DNA of 64,000 bases from Gemmatimonas sp. GTDB lineage: Bacteria; Gemmatimonadota; Gemmatimonadetes; Gemmatimonadales; Gemmatimonadaceae. Where the stretch lies: the NCBI RefSeq assembly GCF_031426495.1, contig NZ_JANPLK010000027.1:1-64000 (forward strand). Reading direction: 5' to 3'. Every line of letters begins with the position of its first letter. Positions within the stretch are counted from its first letter, which is position 1. The translations under genes and the position numbers were made by a program. The notes beneath the pieces were generated by a model, which was not told the DNA's origin, did no database searches, and saw only the letters and a program-made list of their open reading frames with translations. This document shows positions 24,088 to 33,718 of this stretch, piece after piece.

Positions 24088-27013
24088 GCATGGTGCGGAT
24101 CGGCGCGACCTGCAGCTCCGTGAGACCGCGGCTGCGCACGAGCGCGTCGAGCTCGTTGATCAGCGCTTCGAGCTGATTCATCGCCGCGGTTTCGTTGCCA
24201 CGGCGAATCGAATTGGCGGCCGCATTGAGCTTCGCATTCAGCGAGTTCAACACGCCCTTGTTTACTCGGCCGGTGCCGCCGAGCGCATCGACCATGCTGG
24301 CCGTGGCGTCAAGCGCCTGCGCTGGTGAGAGCACCGTCGCGGTGGTCGTCACCGTGTCGGCGAGCCCGCGAATGTCGGTCGCGATCAGACGCACCGTGAA
24401 CACGCCTGACGTGGTGTACACATGCGACGTGTTCACGCCAATGGCCGTCGCGCCGTCGCCAAAGCTCCAGGCGTAGGTGAGCGCGTCTCCGTCGGGGTCG
24501 GTGGACGCCGACGCCGACATGGCCACGGATTCGTCTTCGATGGAGTTGAACGGGCCGTCCACCGCCGCGACCGGCGGCTTGGTGTTGCTCTCGAACGCGA
24601 TCTCGAGGTCGTTGCGCAGGAGGCTGAGCAGATCGTAGCCACTCAGCGCCTCGACGGAATCGACTGTGGTCTTGTACGTCGCCCACGGGACGTTGCGAAT
24701 ACCCGCCACGTTTGGCATGACCACGGCCACGATCTCGGCGGCGTCGAGCGACGTGACATTGGCGATGCCCTGATTGCGCGGCAGGATCACCGCGACCTTC
24801 CAGACGTACTCGGGGATCACGATCTTGCCTTCGTTCTTGACCGTGCCCTTGTTGCCGGCCACGCCGGTCACGATGAACACTTCCTTGTTGCTGCTCTGCG
24901 CGCGTGCGCCGAGCTCGTTCTCCAGCGCTGCCCACGGACCCTGATTATTGTCGGCGGCCTGCGGCACGATGTTGCTGAAGTAGAAGGTGCGCGCGTTGTC
25001 GAGCGAGCCGGTGGTACGGTCGAACGAGCGCGCCAGGTGGCCGCGATCGATGCCATAGCCGGCAATGGCGCCGGCGCCGGTGTAGTCGGCCGTGGTGTAG
25101 CGCGGGTAGTCGGCCGGCAACGCCGGATCGTACGTGAAGCAATCGCAGCGGTCGAACGAACCGATGTGCGTCGCCTCGAGATTGTACGCGACCCAGTTCG
25201 GTGTGTTGCGTGACTTGCTGTAGGACACGGTGAACTGCGGGCGGTCGATGATGAAGTCATCGGCTGGCGTGCCGTCGACCGGCGTGCCGAACTCGGTGTT
25301 GTTGCCGTAGGCGGCGGTGTTGCCCGCCGTCGCCACGTCGATGGGCAGCGTGTACGTACCGCTCGAGAGTCCGTCGGCCGTGGTGGCGCGAAGCACCGCG
25401 TTGCCGACGGCGAGGCCGGTGATCACTCCGTTCGCATCGATGCTGGCGATGGCGGGGGTATCGCTGCTCCACGTGATGGCGCCGGGAACGGCGACGCCAA
25501 GTCGCGACGCACTCGCGAAGATCTGATCCTGGAAGCCGACCGGGAGTGCCGGGTCGGCCGGGACACGACCAGAAAAGGTGAAGGCCGTGCGCAGCACACC
25601 GGGGGTGCGTCCGTTGCAGCCACCGAAGTTCTCCAGGGCAACGCTCCACGTATTGGCGAGTGAGCGCTGCAACGAGTTGCCGACACCGGGTGCCGGATCT
25701 TCCTTGGCGATGAGGTCGATGGACGGGATACCGGCCGCCGGTCCGTCGGTGGCCGTGAAGGCACCTTCGTACGACAGGAATTCCACCACGGTGCCCTGCG
25801 CATTCACGAGGGCAACACCATCGGGGGCGCCGTTCTGAATGCCGTCGGTCGGATACTCGAAGTACAGTACGCCACGACCGGTGCAGGTGGATGCCACGAC
25901 GCCGCTTAGCAAGCGCGTGTTGTAGACCGTGCCGCCGTTGCCGTTGTACAGCAGCAGCTGCCAGCCGGTAAGGTTGGTTCCAGCCGGCGCTTCGATCTCG
26001 ATCGCTTCGCCGACGTCGGTACCGGCATTGTCGTAGTGGATTTCACTGATGCGCACGGACGGCAATGACGCCGCTTCGGTCACGGTCATCGTGGCCGTGC
26101 CGGCGACGCCGTTGGCCGCAATGGCGGTGATGGTCGTGGTGCCGATGTCGAGCGCCGTGGCCACGCCGGTCGTGCTGACGCTGGCGACCAGCGGCGCGCT
26201 CGTGGTCCACGTGATCGTGGGGTTAGCCACGACGAGATTATTGGCGTCGGTCGCGACAACGGTGAACGCACGCGTGCCCGCGATCGGGACGGACGCGGTC
26301 GTCGGCGTCACCACGATCGTTGCGATCGGGCCAACGACGGGACCGGCCCCGCAGAGCACCGGGGTGGTCGCCCCGTTCCGAGGCGCGGCAGCGCCCGTGG
26401 TGAAGTCGACGGCGTTGTTCCGCGTCCACGCACAGCCGCTGGCGGCGCGGAGCGCGGCGGTGGTGTTCGAGAGGGCGGCGGTATTGTCGCTCGCTGGGCA
26501 GCTGGAGACACCATAGCCGACGCGATCCACGACTTCGGCGCCATCAGGACATCCGCCTGACTGCACGGCCGTGGTTGAGGAAAGAATGACCTTGCCGCCG
26601 CCGCCGCCCATCTGAATGGTGCCCGTCGCGTTCGGCGTGGGCAGATTCACGCTTCCGCCAGCGCCCTGAGATTGCTGCACGAGGTAGAAGCCGCCGGCCG
26701 GGATCGTACCCGTCAGCGCGGTCGCCTGCCACGTCGTTCCAGTGAGCGCTGAATACTGCACACTCCATCCCGCGACGCTTACCGGGGACGTGCCGGTGTT
26801 GTGCAACTCGATGAAATCGTTTCGGTACACCGATCCTGAGTTACCACCGCCACCATAAACCTGGCTGATCACGACCGAGGGTCGCGTCGACGTGACGGCG
26901 AAGCGCGGCGCCGAGGGCGTCGCCGCATCGGGAGTTACGACGTCAGCGCTCGAACACGCCGACGCCAAGAATGCCAGCGCGAAAAGCGCGGCGCGGGAGA
27001 GGCCAGAGCTCAT
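24053..27013 (-). CDS. Large secreted DNA/RNA non-specific endonuclease lipoprotein
   Basis: The 986-residue protein starts with a lipoprotein signal (ALFALAFLASAC). In order it has a lamin-tail domain (about 45-175, VVISQVYGGGGN, FIELHNTG), a bacterial Ig-like domain (about 225-310), a second lamin-tail-like region (about 315-470), another Ig-like domain (about 480-560), a NUC1-type nuclease domain with the catalytic DRGH in YGIDRGHLARS near residue 650, a PKD domain (about 805-890, DPDGDALTYAWSFGDG), and a helical tail. It would act at or outside the cell surface, in nutrient scavenging or attack on foreign DNA. It overlaps mutY convergently. Confidence 0.9.
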   Translation of the reverse strand: MSSGLSRAALFALAFLASACSSADVVTPDAATPSAPRFAVTSTRPSVVISQVYGGGGNSGSVYRNDFIELHNTGTSPVSVAGWSVQYSALTGTTWQATALTGTIPAGGFYLVQQSQGAGGSVNLPTPNATGTIQMGGGGGKVILSSTTAVQSGGCPDGAEVVDRVGYGVSSCPASDNTAALSNTTAALRAASGCAWTRNNAVDFTTGAAAPRNGATTPVLCGAGPVVGPIATIVVTPTTASVPIAGTRAFTVVATDANNLVVANPTITWTTSAPLVASVSTTGVATALDIGTTTITAIAANGVAGTATMTVTEAASLPSVRISEIHYDNAGTDVGEAIEIEAPAGTNLTGWQLLLYNGNGGTVYNTRLLSGVVASTCTGRGVLYFEYPTDGIQNGAPDGVALVNAQGTVVEFLSYEGAFTATDGPAAGIPSIDLIAKEDPAPGVGNSLQRSLANTWSVALENFGGCNGRTPGVLRTAFTFSGRVPADPALPVGFQDQIFASASRLGVAVPGAITWSSDTPAIASIDANGVITGLAVGNAVLRATTADGLSSGTYTLPIDVATAGNTAAYGNNTEFGTPVDGTPADDFIIDRPQFTVSYSKSRNTPNWVAYNLEATHIGSFDRCDCFTYDPALPADYPRYTTADYTGAGAIAGYGIDRGHLARSFDRTTGSLDNARTFYFSNIVPQAADNNQGPWAALENELGARAQSSNKEVFIVTGVAGNKGTVKNEGKIVIPEYVWKVAVILPRNQGIANVTSLDAAEIVAVVMPNVAGIRNVPWATYKTTVDSVEALSGYDLLSLLRNDLEIAFESNTKPPVAAVDGPFNSIEDESVAMSASASTDPDGDALTYAWSFGDGATAIGVNTSHVYTTSGVFTVRLIATDIRGLADTVTTTATVLSPAQALDATASMVDALGGTGRVNKGVLNSLNAKLNAAANSIRRGNETAAMNQLEALINELDALVRSRGLTELQVAPIRTMLNRVIRSLSIS

Positions 27014-27083
27014 GTGGTACCGGAGCAGAAGTGCGAGTGTAGAGGTAGAGCCATATGGTAGCGATGCAACAGCTCGACGGAAA

Positions 27084-27127
27084 GGAATAAAAAGACGGCG
27101 TGACGGTGATGTTACCCGTCACGCCGT
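27084..27127 (-). terminator. Terminator of the cytochrome c maturation operon
   Basis: On the minus strand, ACGGCGTGACGG and CCGTCACGCCGT (27127-27116 and 27106-27095) form a perfect 12-bp stem, followed by CTTTTTATT. It lies 127 bp past the CcmI-like gene and before the nuclease gene, so the two are separate transcription units. Confidence 0.85.
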
Positions 27128-27253
27128 TGTTACCGTCAAACGTTTGCGAAACAAGAGCTTACCAGCAGGACCCATCGCATGAAATATGCCCCATCCGTGA
27201 TATTTGTGACGCTCTATTCCGCTCCCGGAACGCACGGTGCCACCCGCCGTGAT

Positions 27254-27862
27254 TCAGGCCGCCGCGAGCTGATCACCACAACCGCTGCAGAATCGCGATC
27301 CCACCAGCTCCACGCTAGTGCCGCACTTTCCGCATGACCCAGGCAGGTAACGCCCGCAGCTCGAGCAGTACGTCGCGTCGGGCTCCGGCCGTGGCCCGCA
27401 GACGCCGCAGGAGCGCTGATTCTGGCGCGCCCGACGAATCGCCGCCTCTACAGGGTCGGCAGCGTCGGCCGAGCTGACCGCCGCCATCGCCGCCACCGCC
27501 AGACCGCCGGCTGCCGTTGCTTCACGGACATCCGACGCGCGCAGTTCCGCCAACGCCTCGCGCGTATACCGCGTCTTGAGCTCGGCATAGTCGCTGTCCG
27601 AGAGCTTGCCGGTTTCGCGATCGAACTCGATCTCGCGCAGCGCGGCCACAGCGCCGTCCAGCTGCTCTTCTTCCCGACCCGACCGCTTGGCCCGCGCGGC
27701 CTTCACGCGTGCCGCTTCCGTCGCGGCTTTCTTCTCATCGTCCGCCCGTACTTCCGCCTCACCGCTCAACAGCGGCGAGAGCACCAATGAGAGCGCGCCA
27801 AGCGCCAGCACCGTCCCCAAGACCAACGGCACGGCGGCTTCCGGCATCGCAACCAGCGTCAT
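27254..27862 (-). CDS. CcmI-like/zinc-ribbon protein of cytochrome c maturation
   Basis: The 202-residue product has an N-terminal membrane segment (VPLVLGTVLALGALSLVLSPLL). A helical region follows whose EIEFDRETGKLSDSDYAELKTRY matches the N-terminal signature of CcmI-type cytochrome assembly factors. It ends with two zinc ribbons: CGVC, CSSCGRY, CGKCG and CSGCG between residues 153 and 198. CcmI normally continues into a TPR apocytochrome-binding domain; here the zinc ribbons replace it. The start overlaps the ccmH stop by one base. The role is inferred from context and the signature. Confidence 0.75.
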   Translation of the reverse strand: MTLVAMPEAAVPLVLGTVLALGALSLVLSPLLSGEAEVRADDEKKAATEAARVKAARAKRSGREEEQLDGAVAALREIEFDRETGKLSDSDYAELKTRYTREALAELRASDVREATAAGGLAVAAMAAVSSADAADPVEAAIRRARQNQRSCGVCGPRPEPDATYCSSCGRYLPGSCGKCGTSVELVGSRFCSGCGDQLAAA

Positions 27863-28515
27863 CAGCGCTCCTCCCGCAGGGCGGCCTGAAGGCGCGCCAA
27901 TTCATCGGGCGTGGCATCGATCGACGTGTCGATTGTCACCGGCTCGGCGGCACGCTTGGCCGCCGCTACATCGGCATTCCGACGCCAGCCACGCAGCAGG
28001 GCGCCAATCGCCACCGCGCCCAGCGCCATTGCGGCAAACGGCGCGAACCAGGCCAGCAGGTTGAACCCCTGCTTCCGCGGCTGCATGAGGATGAAATCCC
28101 CGTAGGTCTGCGTCATGGCAGCCATGATCTCGTCGGCGTTGTAGCCGCCTTCCACGAGCCGCTGAATATCGCCGTGCACCGCCGGCGAGATGCCACAATT
28201 GAAGTCGGTCGTGCGGCACGTGTAGATGTCGAGCGTGCACGGACACGGACAGGCGAGGTTGCGCTCGAACGCTTCGAGCTGCTTCTCGTCCATCTGCTTC
28301 ACAGCATTTGGCTTGGCGGGGCGCACGACGGGCTTGTACGAATCGGACGTCATCTCCTCGCCGCCGGGCGCGGTGGCGGCCTGCGGCGTCGCGGCGTCCT
28401 GCGCCCACGCCGTGCGGGCCAGCAACAGCGATCCGGCCGCGACGACAGCCACCGACCCCGCGTGGGAGAGAAAGACGCGACGTGTAGCGACCGACAAGTC
28501 ACGCGCCGTGCTCAC
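27862..28515 (-). CDS. ccmH: Cytochrome c maturation protein CcmH-like
   Basis: CcmH is a membrane thiol oxidoreductase that keeps apocytochrome heme-binding cysteines reduced. The 217-residue protein has a Tat/Sec-like signal (RRVFLSHAGSVAVVAAG), the family region EAFERNLACPCPCTLDIYTC, and VEGGYNADEIMAAMTQTYGDFIL before a C-terminal membrane helix. The usual CxxC is altered to a Cys-Pro-Cys-Pro-Cys cluster (89-93) with more Cys at 100 and 107. It overlaps the end of ccmF by four bases and the next gene by one base, indicating coupled translation. Confidence 0.85.
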   Translation of the reverse strand: MSTARDLSVATRRVFLSHAGSVAVVAAGSLLLARTAWAQDAATPQAATAPGGEEMTSDSYKPVVRPAKPNAVKQMDEKQLEAFERNLACPCPCTLDIYTCRTTDFNCGISPAVHGDIQRLVEGGYNADEIMAAMTQTYGDFILMQPRKQGFNLLAWFAPFAAMALGAVAIGALLRGWRRNADVAAAKRAAEPVTIDTSIDATPDELARLQAALREER

Positions 28516-30548
28516 GCCCCCGCTCCGACCAATGCCATGGTCGACTCCGACGGCAACTCAGCCACGTAGCCACCTTCACGCTCCGCGCGTACCGCCTGCG
28601 GCCACATCACGATCAAGCCGCCGAACGCCATGATGATGCCGCCGAACCACACCCACCACACCAACGGATTGAAGTTGATGTGAATCGCCGCCGTTTCGCG
28701 ATCGACCGCGCCGGTAAAGACGAGATACACGTCCTGCTTCGGCGACTCGAGAATGCCGACTTCCGTTGATGGCTCGAACGTAGGCTCGCCGGCCGCATTC
28801 ACGTGCTGACGCTTTTCGCTGGACAGGATGCCCATATTCTTGCCGTCGCGCGTGACGTTGAACGATGCGGCGACCACGCGACGATTGAGTTGCTCGAACG
28901 AGGAGATGCCCTGACTCGTGAATACCCACTCGCTGCCGTAGGCGTCTTTCGCCTTGACCGACTCACCAGCCTTGAGCGTCGCCGTCAGGTCCTTCTTGAA
29001 CATCAGCCCGGCGAAGGCGCAGAACAGAATGACCACGCCGAAGTGCACGATGTAGCCACCGTAGCGGCGACGGTTTCGGCCGACCAGGCGCATGGAGGCG
29101 CCGAACAGTCCTTCGCCGTACATCCGGCGACGCGCGCCGATGCCCTTGACGAATTCCTGGATGATCGTGCCGAACACGAAGCCGGCCAACAGGTACGACA
29201 CCAGGGCATACATCTGGCGCATGCCCATCGCGAACAACACCGCGAACGTGACCACACCGGAGATGACGGGCCAGGTGAACTGCCGCTTGAGATTCGACGT
29301 GGAGGCGCGGCGCCACGCGATCAGCGGGCCGATGCCGGTGAGCGCGAGCAGCAGCAAACCGAGCGGACCATTGACCGCGTTGAAGAACGGCGGACCGACG
29401 GTGATCTTGTCGCCCTTCACCCACTCGCTGAGGATCGGGAAGAGCACGCCCCAGAGCGTGGCGAAGCAGATGCCCACCAACACGAGGTTGTTGTACAGGA
29501 ACGCTGCCTCGCGGCTCACCATGCTCTCGAGCTCCGCGTTCGCCTGCAGGTCGTTCAGACGCGTGGACACGAGATACGCCGTGCTCACCGCCGCGACAAT
29601 GAGGAAGCCGAGAAACCAGTCACCGACGGGCGACTGCGCAAAGGCGTGCACGCTCTCGATGATGCCGCTGCGCGTGATGAACGTGCCGAGGATCGTGAGC
29701 AGGAACGACATTGCCACCAGCGTCACGTTCCACTTGCGCAGCATGCCGCGCTTTTCCTGGATCATGATGCTGTGCAGGAACGCCGTAATCGTGAGCCATG
29801 GCAGGAACGACGAATTCTCGACGGCATCCCAGGCCCAGTAGCCGGCCCAACCGAGTTCCACGTACGCCCACCACATGCCCAGCACGATGCCGATGGTCAG
29901 GAAGAACCACGAGAGCAAGGCCCAGCGGCGAACGGCGCCCAGCCACTGCGTATCGAGCTTGCGGGTGACCAGCGCGCCGATCGCGAAGGCGAATGGAATC
30001 GCGGTACCGACGAGCCCCAGGTAGAGCATCGGCGGATGGATCGCCATGCCCGGATTCTGCAGCTGCGGATTCATGCCGCGACCTTCGGGCGGGATCCAGT
30101 CGAGGCGCTCATACGGATTGGCGCCGAAACACATCGTCATCAGGAAGAACAGGCAGATGATGCCCAGTGTCCCGGTGACGTACGGCATCATGGCACGATT
30201 CGTCTTGCGATTCGAAAAGACCGCGATCGCCGAATACGTGGTCAGAATCAAGGCCCAGAACAGCATGGACCCGGACTGCCCGGCCCAGAAGGCCGTGAAG
30301 GTATAGATCTTCGGGAGGTTCGAGCTCGTATACGAGGCAACGAACTTGATCGAGAAGTCGTGCAGGAAGAGGGCGGTCCACAACCCGATGGACGCGAGCA
30401 ACGTGAACCCGAACGTTGCGTACAGCGCCCGCTCACCGCTCTTCACAAGGTCAGGGCGCCCCTGCAGGCCCCCGGAGAACGACACGGTAGTCGTCCAGGC
30501 CGCCATTAATAGAGCGACCCAGAGCGACAATTCACCAACGAGAATCAT
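28512..30548 (-). CDS. ccmF: Heme lyase CcmF
   Basis: CcmF receives heme from CcmE and ligates it to apocytochrome c. The 678-residue polytopic membrane protein has many hydrophobic helices and the WWD heme-handling motif GMWWAYVELGWAGYWAWD near residue 220. It also has GMNPQLQNPGMAIHPPMLYLG and the C-terminal periplasmic domain ending in a last helix (VWWVWFGGIIMAFGG). ATG at 30548 gives the standard start. It sits between ccmE and ccmH, and the client may include the cytochrome c peroxidase at 38177. Confidence 0.95.
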   Translation of the reverse strand: MILVGELSLWVALLMAAWTTTVSFSGGLQGRPDLVKSGERALYATFGFTLLASIGLWTALFLHDFSIKFVASYTSSNLPKIYTFTAFWAGQSGSMLFWALILTTYSAIAVFSNRKTNRAMMPYVTGTLGIICLFFLMTMCFGANPYERLDWIPPEGRGMNPQLQNPGMAIHPPMLYLGLVGTAIPFAFAIGALVTRKLDTQWLGAVRRWALLSWFFLTIGIVLGMWWAYVELGWAGYWAWDAVENSSFLPWLTITAFLHSIMIQEKRGMLRKWNVTLVAMSFLLTILGTFITRSGIIESVHAFAQSPVGDWFLGFLIVAAVSTAYLVSTRLNDLQANAELESMVSREAAFLYNNLVLVGICFATLWGVLFPILSEWVKGDKITVGPPFFNAVNGPLGLLLLALTGIGPLIAWRRASTSNLKRQFTWPVISGVVTFAVLFAMGMRQMYALVSYLLAGFVFGTIIQEFVKGIGARRRMYGEGLFGASMRLVGRNRRRYGGYIVHFGVVILFCAFAGLMFKKDLTATLKAGESVKAKDAYGSEWVFTSQGISSFEQLNRRVVAASFNVTRDGKNMGILSSEKRQHVNAAGEPTFEPSTEVGILESPKQDVYLVFTGAVDRETAAIHINFNPLVWWVWFGGIIMAFGGLIVMWPQAVRAEREGGYVAELPSESTMALVGAGA

Positions 30549-30581
30549 GGGGCCTCGCGCTTACGCGCAGGCGCGCGTCAG

Positions 30582-31037
30582 TTACGCGCGAGGGGTTGCC
30601 GACGTGCCCTGCTTGTAGCCGGGCGTGTCCTTGTACTTCTCGGGAGCGTTCTCGTAGCGCGACGCGCACTTGGCCAGCAGGATCGTGGACTGGAACGTGC
30701 CGTTGGTATCGAGTCGGCCTTCGACCACCACATCGACCCCATCGGTAAACGTGTCGGGCACGAGGCCGGTGTGCTCCACGTCGTACGTTTTGGTGCCGTC
30801 GGTCATCTTGAAGGTGACCGACCGTCCTGACGCCTCACGAACGATCGTGCCGCTGACGACGCGAGCACCGACTTTCACACCGTTCTTCACGAAGCGCGGA
30901 TTGTCCGACACTTTGCTCGCGAGCTCAGCCGGCGTCAGATAGTAGGTGGCCGTCTCGTCGATCGAGCTGGCCATCAGATAGCCGGCGGTGCCAAGCACCA
31001 GCACGCCGCCAAACAGAAATTTATTTCGAGCTTTCAC
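30582..31037 (-). CDS. ccmE: Heme chaperone CcmE, Cys-variant
   Basis: CcmE binds heme covalently in the periplasm and passes it to CcmF. The 151-residue protein has one N-terminal membrane helix (NKFLFGGVLVLGTAGYLMASS), the OB-fold beta barrel, and the heme-binding segment LLAKCASRYENAPEKY. The canonical His of HxxxY is Cys124 here, giving CxxxY with Tyr128, a variant known from some archaea and sulfate reducers. I chose GTG at 31037, which has GAGG about nine bases upstream and starts just before the helix. The longer reading to 31112 adds an improbable tail. Confidence 0.93.
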   Translation of the reverse strand: MKARNKFLFGGVLVLGTAGYLMASSIDETATYYLTPAELASKVSDNPRFVKNGVKVGARVVSGTIVREASGRSVTFKMTDGTKTYDVEHTGLVPDTFTDGVDVVVEGRLDTNGTFQSTILLAKCASRYENAPEKYKDTPGYKQGTSATPRA

Positions 31038-31127
31038 GGGACCCGTCCTCGTCGTCCGGATGGTGTTCGTAGAAGATAGCTGCGGGACGGTCGTGCGGCA
31101 GCTACGCAGCAAACGATCTCGAGAACT

Positions 31128-32609
31128 TCAGAGTGCCCGATCGGTGTCACGGGCCCAGCTCAGCGCACCACGCACCGCCCGCCGCCATCCGGCATATCCG
31201 GCCGTGGCCGTCGGGTCACCGGTAGGGATGAACCGTGTGAAATGACGCCCGGCCAGAAATTCATCCCCGTTCGCCCAAAGCCCCGCCGCCAAACCAGCCA
31301 AACCCGCCGCGCCCATCGCCGTGGTCTCCACGATGTCGGGACGCTCTACCGGCACCCCAAGCACGTCGGCCTGAAACTGCATGAGCCAGTCGTTCGCGGT
31401 GGCGCCGCCGTCCACCCGCAAGCGATCGAACGGGACGCCACCCTGTGTACGCATGTCACCCAGGACATCGTTGGTGGCGTAGGCCATGGCTTCGAGCGCG
31501 GCGCGGGCGAAGTGCGCCCGCGTGGTGCCGCGCGTGAGGCCGACAATCGTGCCGCGGGCGTTCGGCTCCCAGTCGGGAGCACCGAGACCGACCAGCGCTG
31601 GCACGAAATACACGCCGTCGTTGCTCACGAGCGAACGCGCCAGCCCTTCCGTCTCGCTGCTGTGGGCGATGATGCCCAGTCCGTCGCGCAGCCACTGCAC
31701 CGCCGCCCCGGCGATGAAGATCGACGCCTCGAGCGCGTAAACCGGGGCCCCGCGTTCATCACAGGCAATCGTGGTCAGCAAGCCGGTCGAGCTCTGCGGA
31801 CGCACCGCGCCGGTGTTGAGCAGCAGGAAGGCACCCGTCCCGTACGTGTTCTTGCCGCTGCCCGTGTGCCAACCGCCCTGACCGAACAGCGCCGCCTGCT
31901 GATCGCCAGCGATACCCATGATCGGGATCTCGTGGCCGAGCACGGAGGCTACGGCGGTGCCGATCAACCCGCTCGAGGACACGATGCGCGGCAGCATGTC
32001 GGCCGGCACGCCGAACAGGGCGCACAACTCGGGCGACCAGGCATGCGTACCGAGATCGTACAGCATCGTGCGCGACGCATTCGTATGGTCGGTCACATGC
32101 GACGCGCCGCCGGTGAGATGCCACACCAGCCAACTGTCGATGGTGCCGGCTGCCAGTTCGCCTCGGGCGGCCCGGTCCCGCATACCCGGCTGGTGCAGCA
32201 GCCATTCGAGCTTCGTGCCGCTGAAATACGGGTCGGTGACCAGACCGGTCTTCTCGGCGATCATCGCCGCCTGCGGCGCCAGTTCGAGACAGCGATCGGC
32301 TGTGCGACGATCCTGCCACACAATGGCGCGATGGACCGCGCGCCCGGTGGCCCGCTCCCACACCACGATCGTCTCGCGCTGATTCGTGATCCCGATGGCA
32401 ATCGGATCGACGCCGGCATCGGCGATCGCTTCACGGGCGGCCGCGACGGTACGATCGAGTATCTCGTGGGCGTCGTGTTCCACCCACCCCGGCTGCGGGT
32501 AGTGCTGCGTGATTTCACGGTACGCGCGTCCAAGAATCCGTCCGTTTTTTCCTATCACGAGGCAGGTCGTGCCCGTCGTGCCTTGATCGATGGCGAGTAC
32601 GCACGTCAT
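31128..32609 (-). CDS. glpK: Glycerol kinase
   Basis: This FGGY-family enzyme phosphorylates glycerol to glycerol-3-phosphate. The 493-residue product has AIDQGTTGTTCLV at the N-terminus, GITNQRETIVVWERATG, GKNTYGTGAFLLLNTG and DGGATANDWLMQFQADVLG. These are the expected ATPase-fold motifs, and the length is normal. ATG at 32609. It is eight bases downstream of mtnA on the same strand. No facilitator gene (glpF) is adjacent. Confidence 0.96.
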   Translation of the reverse strand: MTCVLAIDQGTTGTTCLVIGKNGRILGRAYREITQHYPQPGWVEHDAHEILDRTVAAAREAIADAGVDPIAIGITNQRETIVVWERATGRAVHRAIVWQDRRTADRCLELAPQAAMIAEKTGLVTDPYFSGTKLEWLLHQPGMRDRAARGELAAGTIDSWLVWHLTGGASHVTDHTNASRTMLYDLGTHAWSPELCALFGVPADMLPRIVSSSGLIGTAVASVLGHEIPIMGIAGDQQAALFGQGGWHTGSGKNTYGTGAFLLLNTGAVRPQSSTGLLTTIACDERGAPVYALEASIFIAGAAVQWLRDGLGIIAHSSETEGLARSLVSNDGVYFVPALVGLGAPDWEPNARGTIVGLTRGTTRAHFARAALEAMAYATNDVLGDMRTQGGVPFDRLRVDGGATANDWLMQFQADVLGVPVERPDIVETTAMGAAGLAGLAAGLWANGDEFLAGRHFTRFIPTGDPTATAGYAGWRRAVRGALSWARDTDRAL

Positions 32610-32616
32610 ACGCAGC

Positions 32617-33627
32617 TCATACGCCGGTAGCTCCGGAAAAGGGCGGCTTCACGAAGCCGCGATCAGTGAGGTAACCGCTGATGAGGTCGCGCGGCGTGAC
32701 GTCGAAGGCCGGGTTCCATACCCGAGCGCCGACGGGAAGGTCGCCGAGTTCGTCAGCGTGACGATGTTCGATCTCAATGTCGGCGCCGATAGCGGTGGCC
32801 GGATCGATGGTGCTCCAGGGTGCCGCCACGTAAAACGGAATACCATGCGCCCGCGCGGCCAGCGCTACGCCGTATGTGCCGACCTTGTTGGCGACATCGC
32901 CATTGGCCGTAATTCGGTCGGCGCCCACGATCACCAGATCGACCGCGCCGCTGCGCAGCAACGACGCCGCGGCGCCGTCGGGCAGCACGGTGACGGGAAT
33001 GCCAGCCCGCTGCAACTCCCACGCAGTCAGTCGGGCCCCCTGACGCAGCGGGCGCGTTTCGTCGGCGTACACGTGCACTCGACGGCCTTGCCCGTGGGCC
33101 AGATGCACCGGTGCCAACGCGGTACCGATACCAGCGGTCGCCAACGAGCCGGCGTTGCAGTGGGTGAGCACCCGCGCACCGTCCGGAATGAGCTCGAGAC
33201 CGAACCGGCCGATGGCGTCGCACATGGCCACATCCTCAGCGCGAATCGCCTCGGCGTCGGCCCGCAGTGCGCCCAACAATCCATCGTCGGACGCGCCACC
33301 GGCCACCGCCAGCAGGCGATTCACGGCCCACGACAGATTCACCGCCGTGGGGCGCGCCGCGATGAGCCGCTCCGCGTAGCCCGCCAGCACCTCCCGGGCG
33401 CGCCGACCCCGCCCTTCGCTTTCCTGCTCGAGGGCGACCACCAGCCCGATCGCGGCCGCGACGCCGATGGCGGGCGCGCCGCGAACGGCCAGAGTGCGAA
33501 TGGCATCGATCACCTCATCGAGCGTGACAAGGTCCCGGATCACCTCGGCGCCGGGGAGGTGCCGTTGATCAAGAATGCGGAGCGCGCGATGGTCGGGGGA
33601 CCATCCGACAGCGAGGAGGGGGAGCAC
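32617..33627 (-). CDS. mtnA: S-methyl-5-thioribose-1-phosphate isomerase
   Basis: MtnA isomerises methylthioribose-1-phosphate in methionine salvage. The 336-residue product has the N-terminal RILDQRHLPG, VRGAPAIGVAAA, the catalytic Cys in THCNAGSLAT and the catalytic Asp in VGADRITANGDVANKVGTY. I chose GTG at 33627, giving MLPLLAVGW, the usual family start. GTG at 33690 would add 21 residues. It is divergent from the enoyl-CoA hydratase gene, 91 bp away. Confidence 0.94.
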   Translation of the reverse strand: MLPLLAVGWSPDHRALRILDQRHLPGAEVIRDLVTLDEVIDAIRTLAVRGAPAIGVAAAIGLVVALEQESEGRGRRAREVLAGYAERLIAARPTAVNLSWAVNRLLAVAGGASDDGLLGALRADAEAIRAEDVAMCDAIGRFGLELIPDGARVLTHCNAGSLATAGIGTALAPVHLAHGQGRRVHVYADETRPLRQGARLTAWELQRAGIPVTVLPDGAAASLLRSGAVDLVIVGADRITANGDVANKVGTYGVALAARAHGIPFYVAAPWSTIDPATAIGADIEIEHRHADELGDLPVGARVWNPAFDVTPRDLISGYLTDRGFVKPPFSGATGV

Positions 33628-33718
33628 GGGCCAAACGTAGCAGGCCGGAGCGTCGATGCCAGCGCCCCGTGTAGATTTGAGGTTCCCCACTTTTCACCCC
33701 GCTCCGCACCCGTCCGCC

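Noticed and set aside
28803..30509. 568-residue plus-strand open frame
   Set aside because: It lies entirely antisense to ccmF and has a low-complexity, His/Arg/Gln-rich translation.
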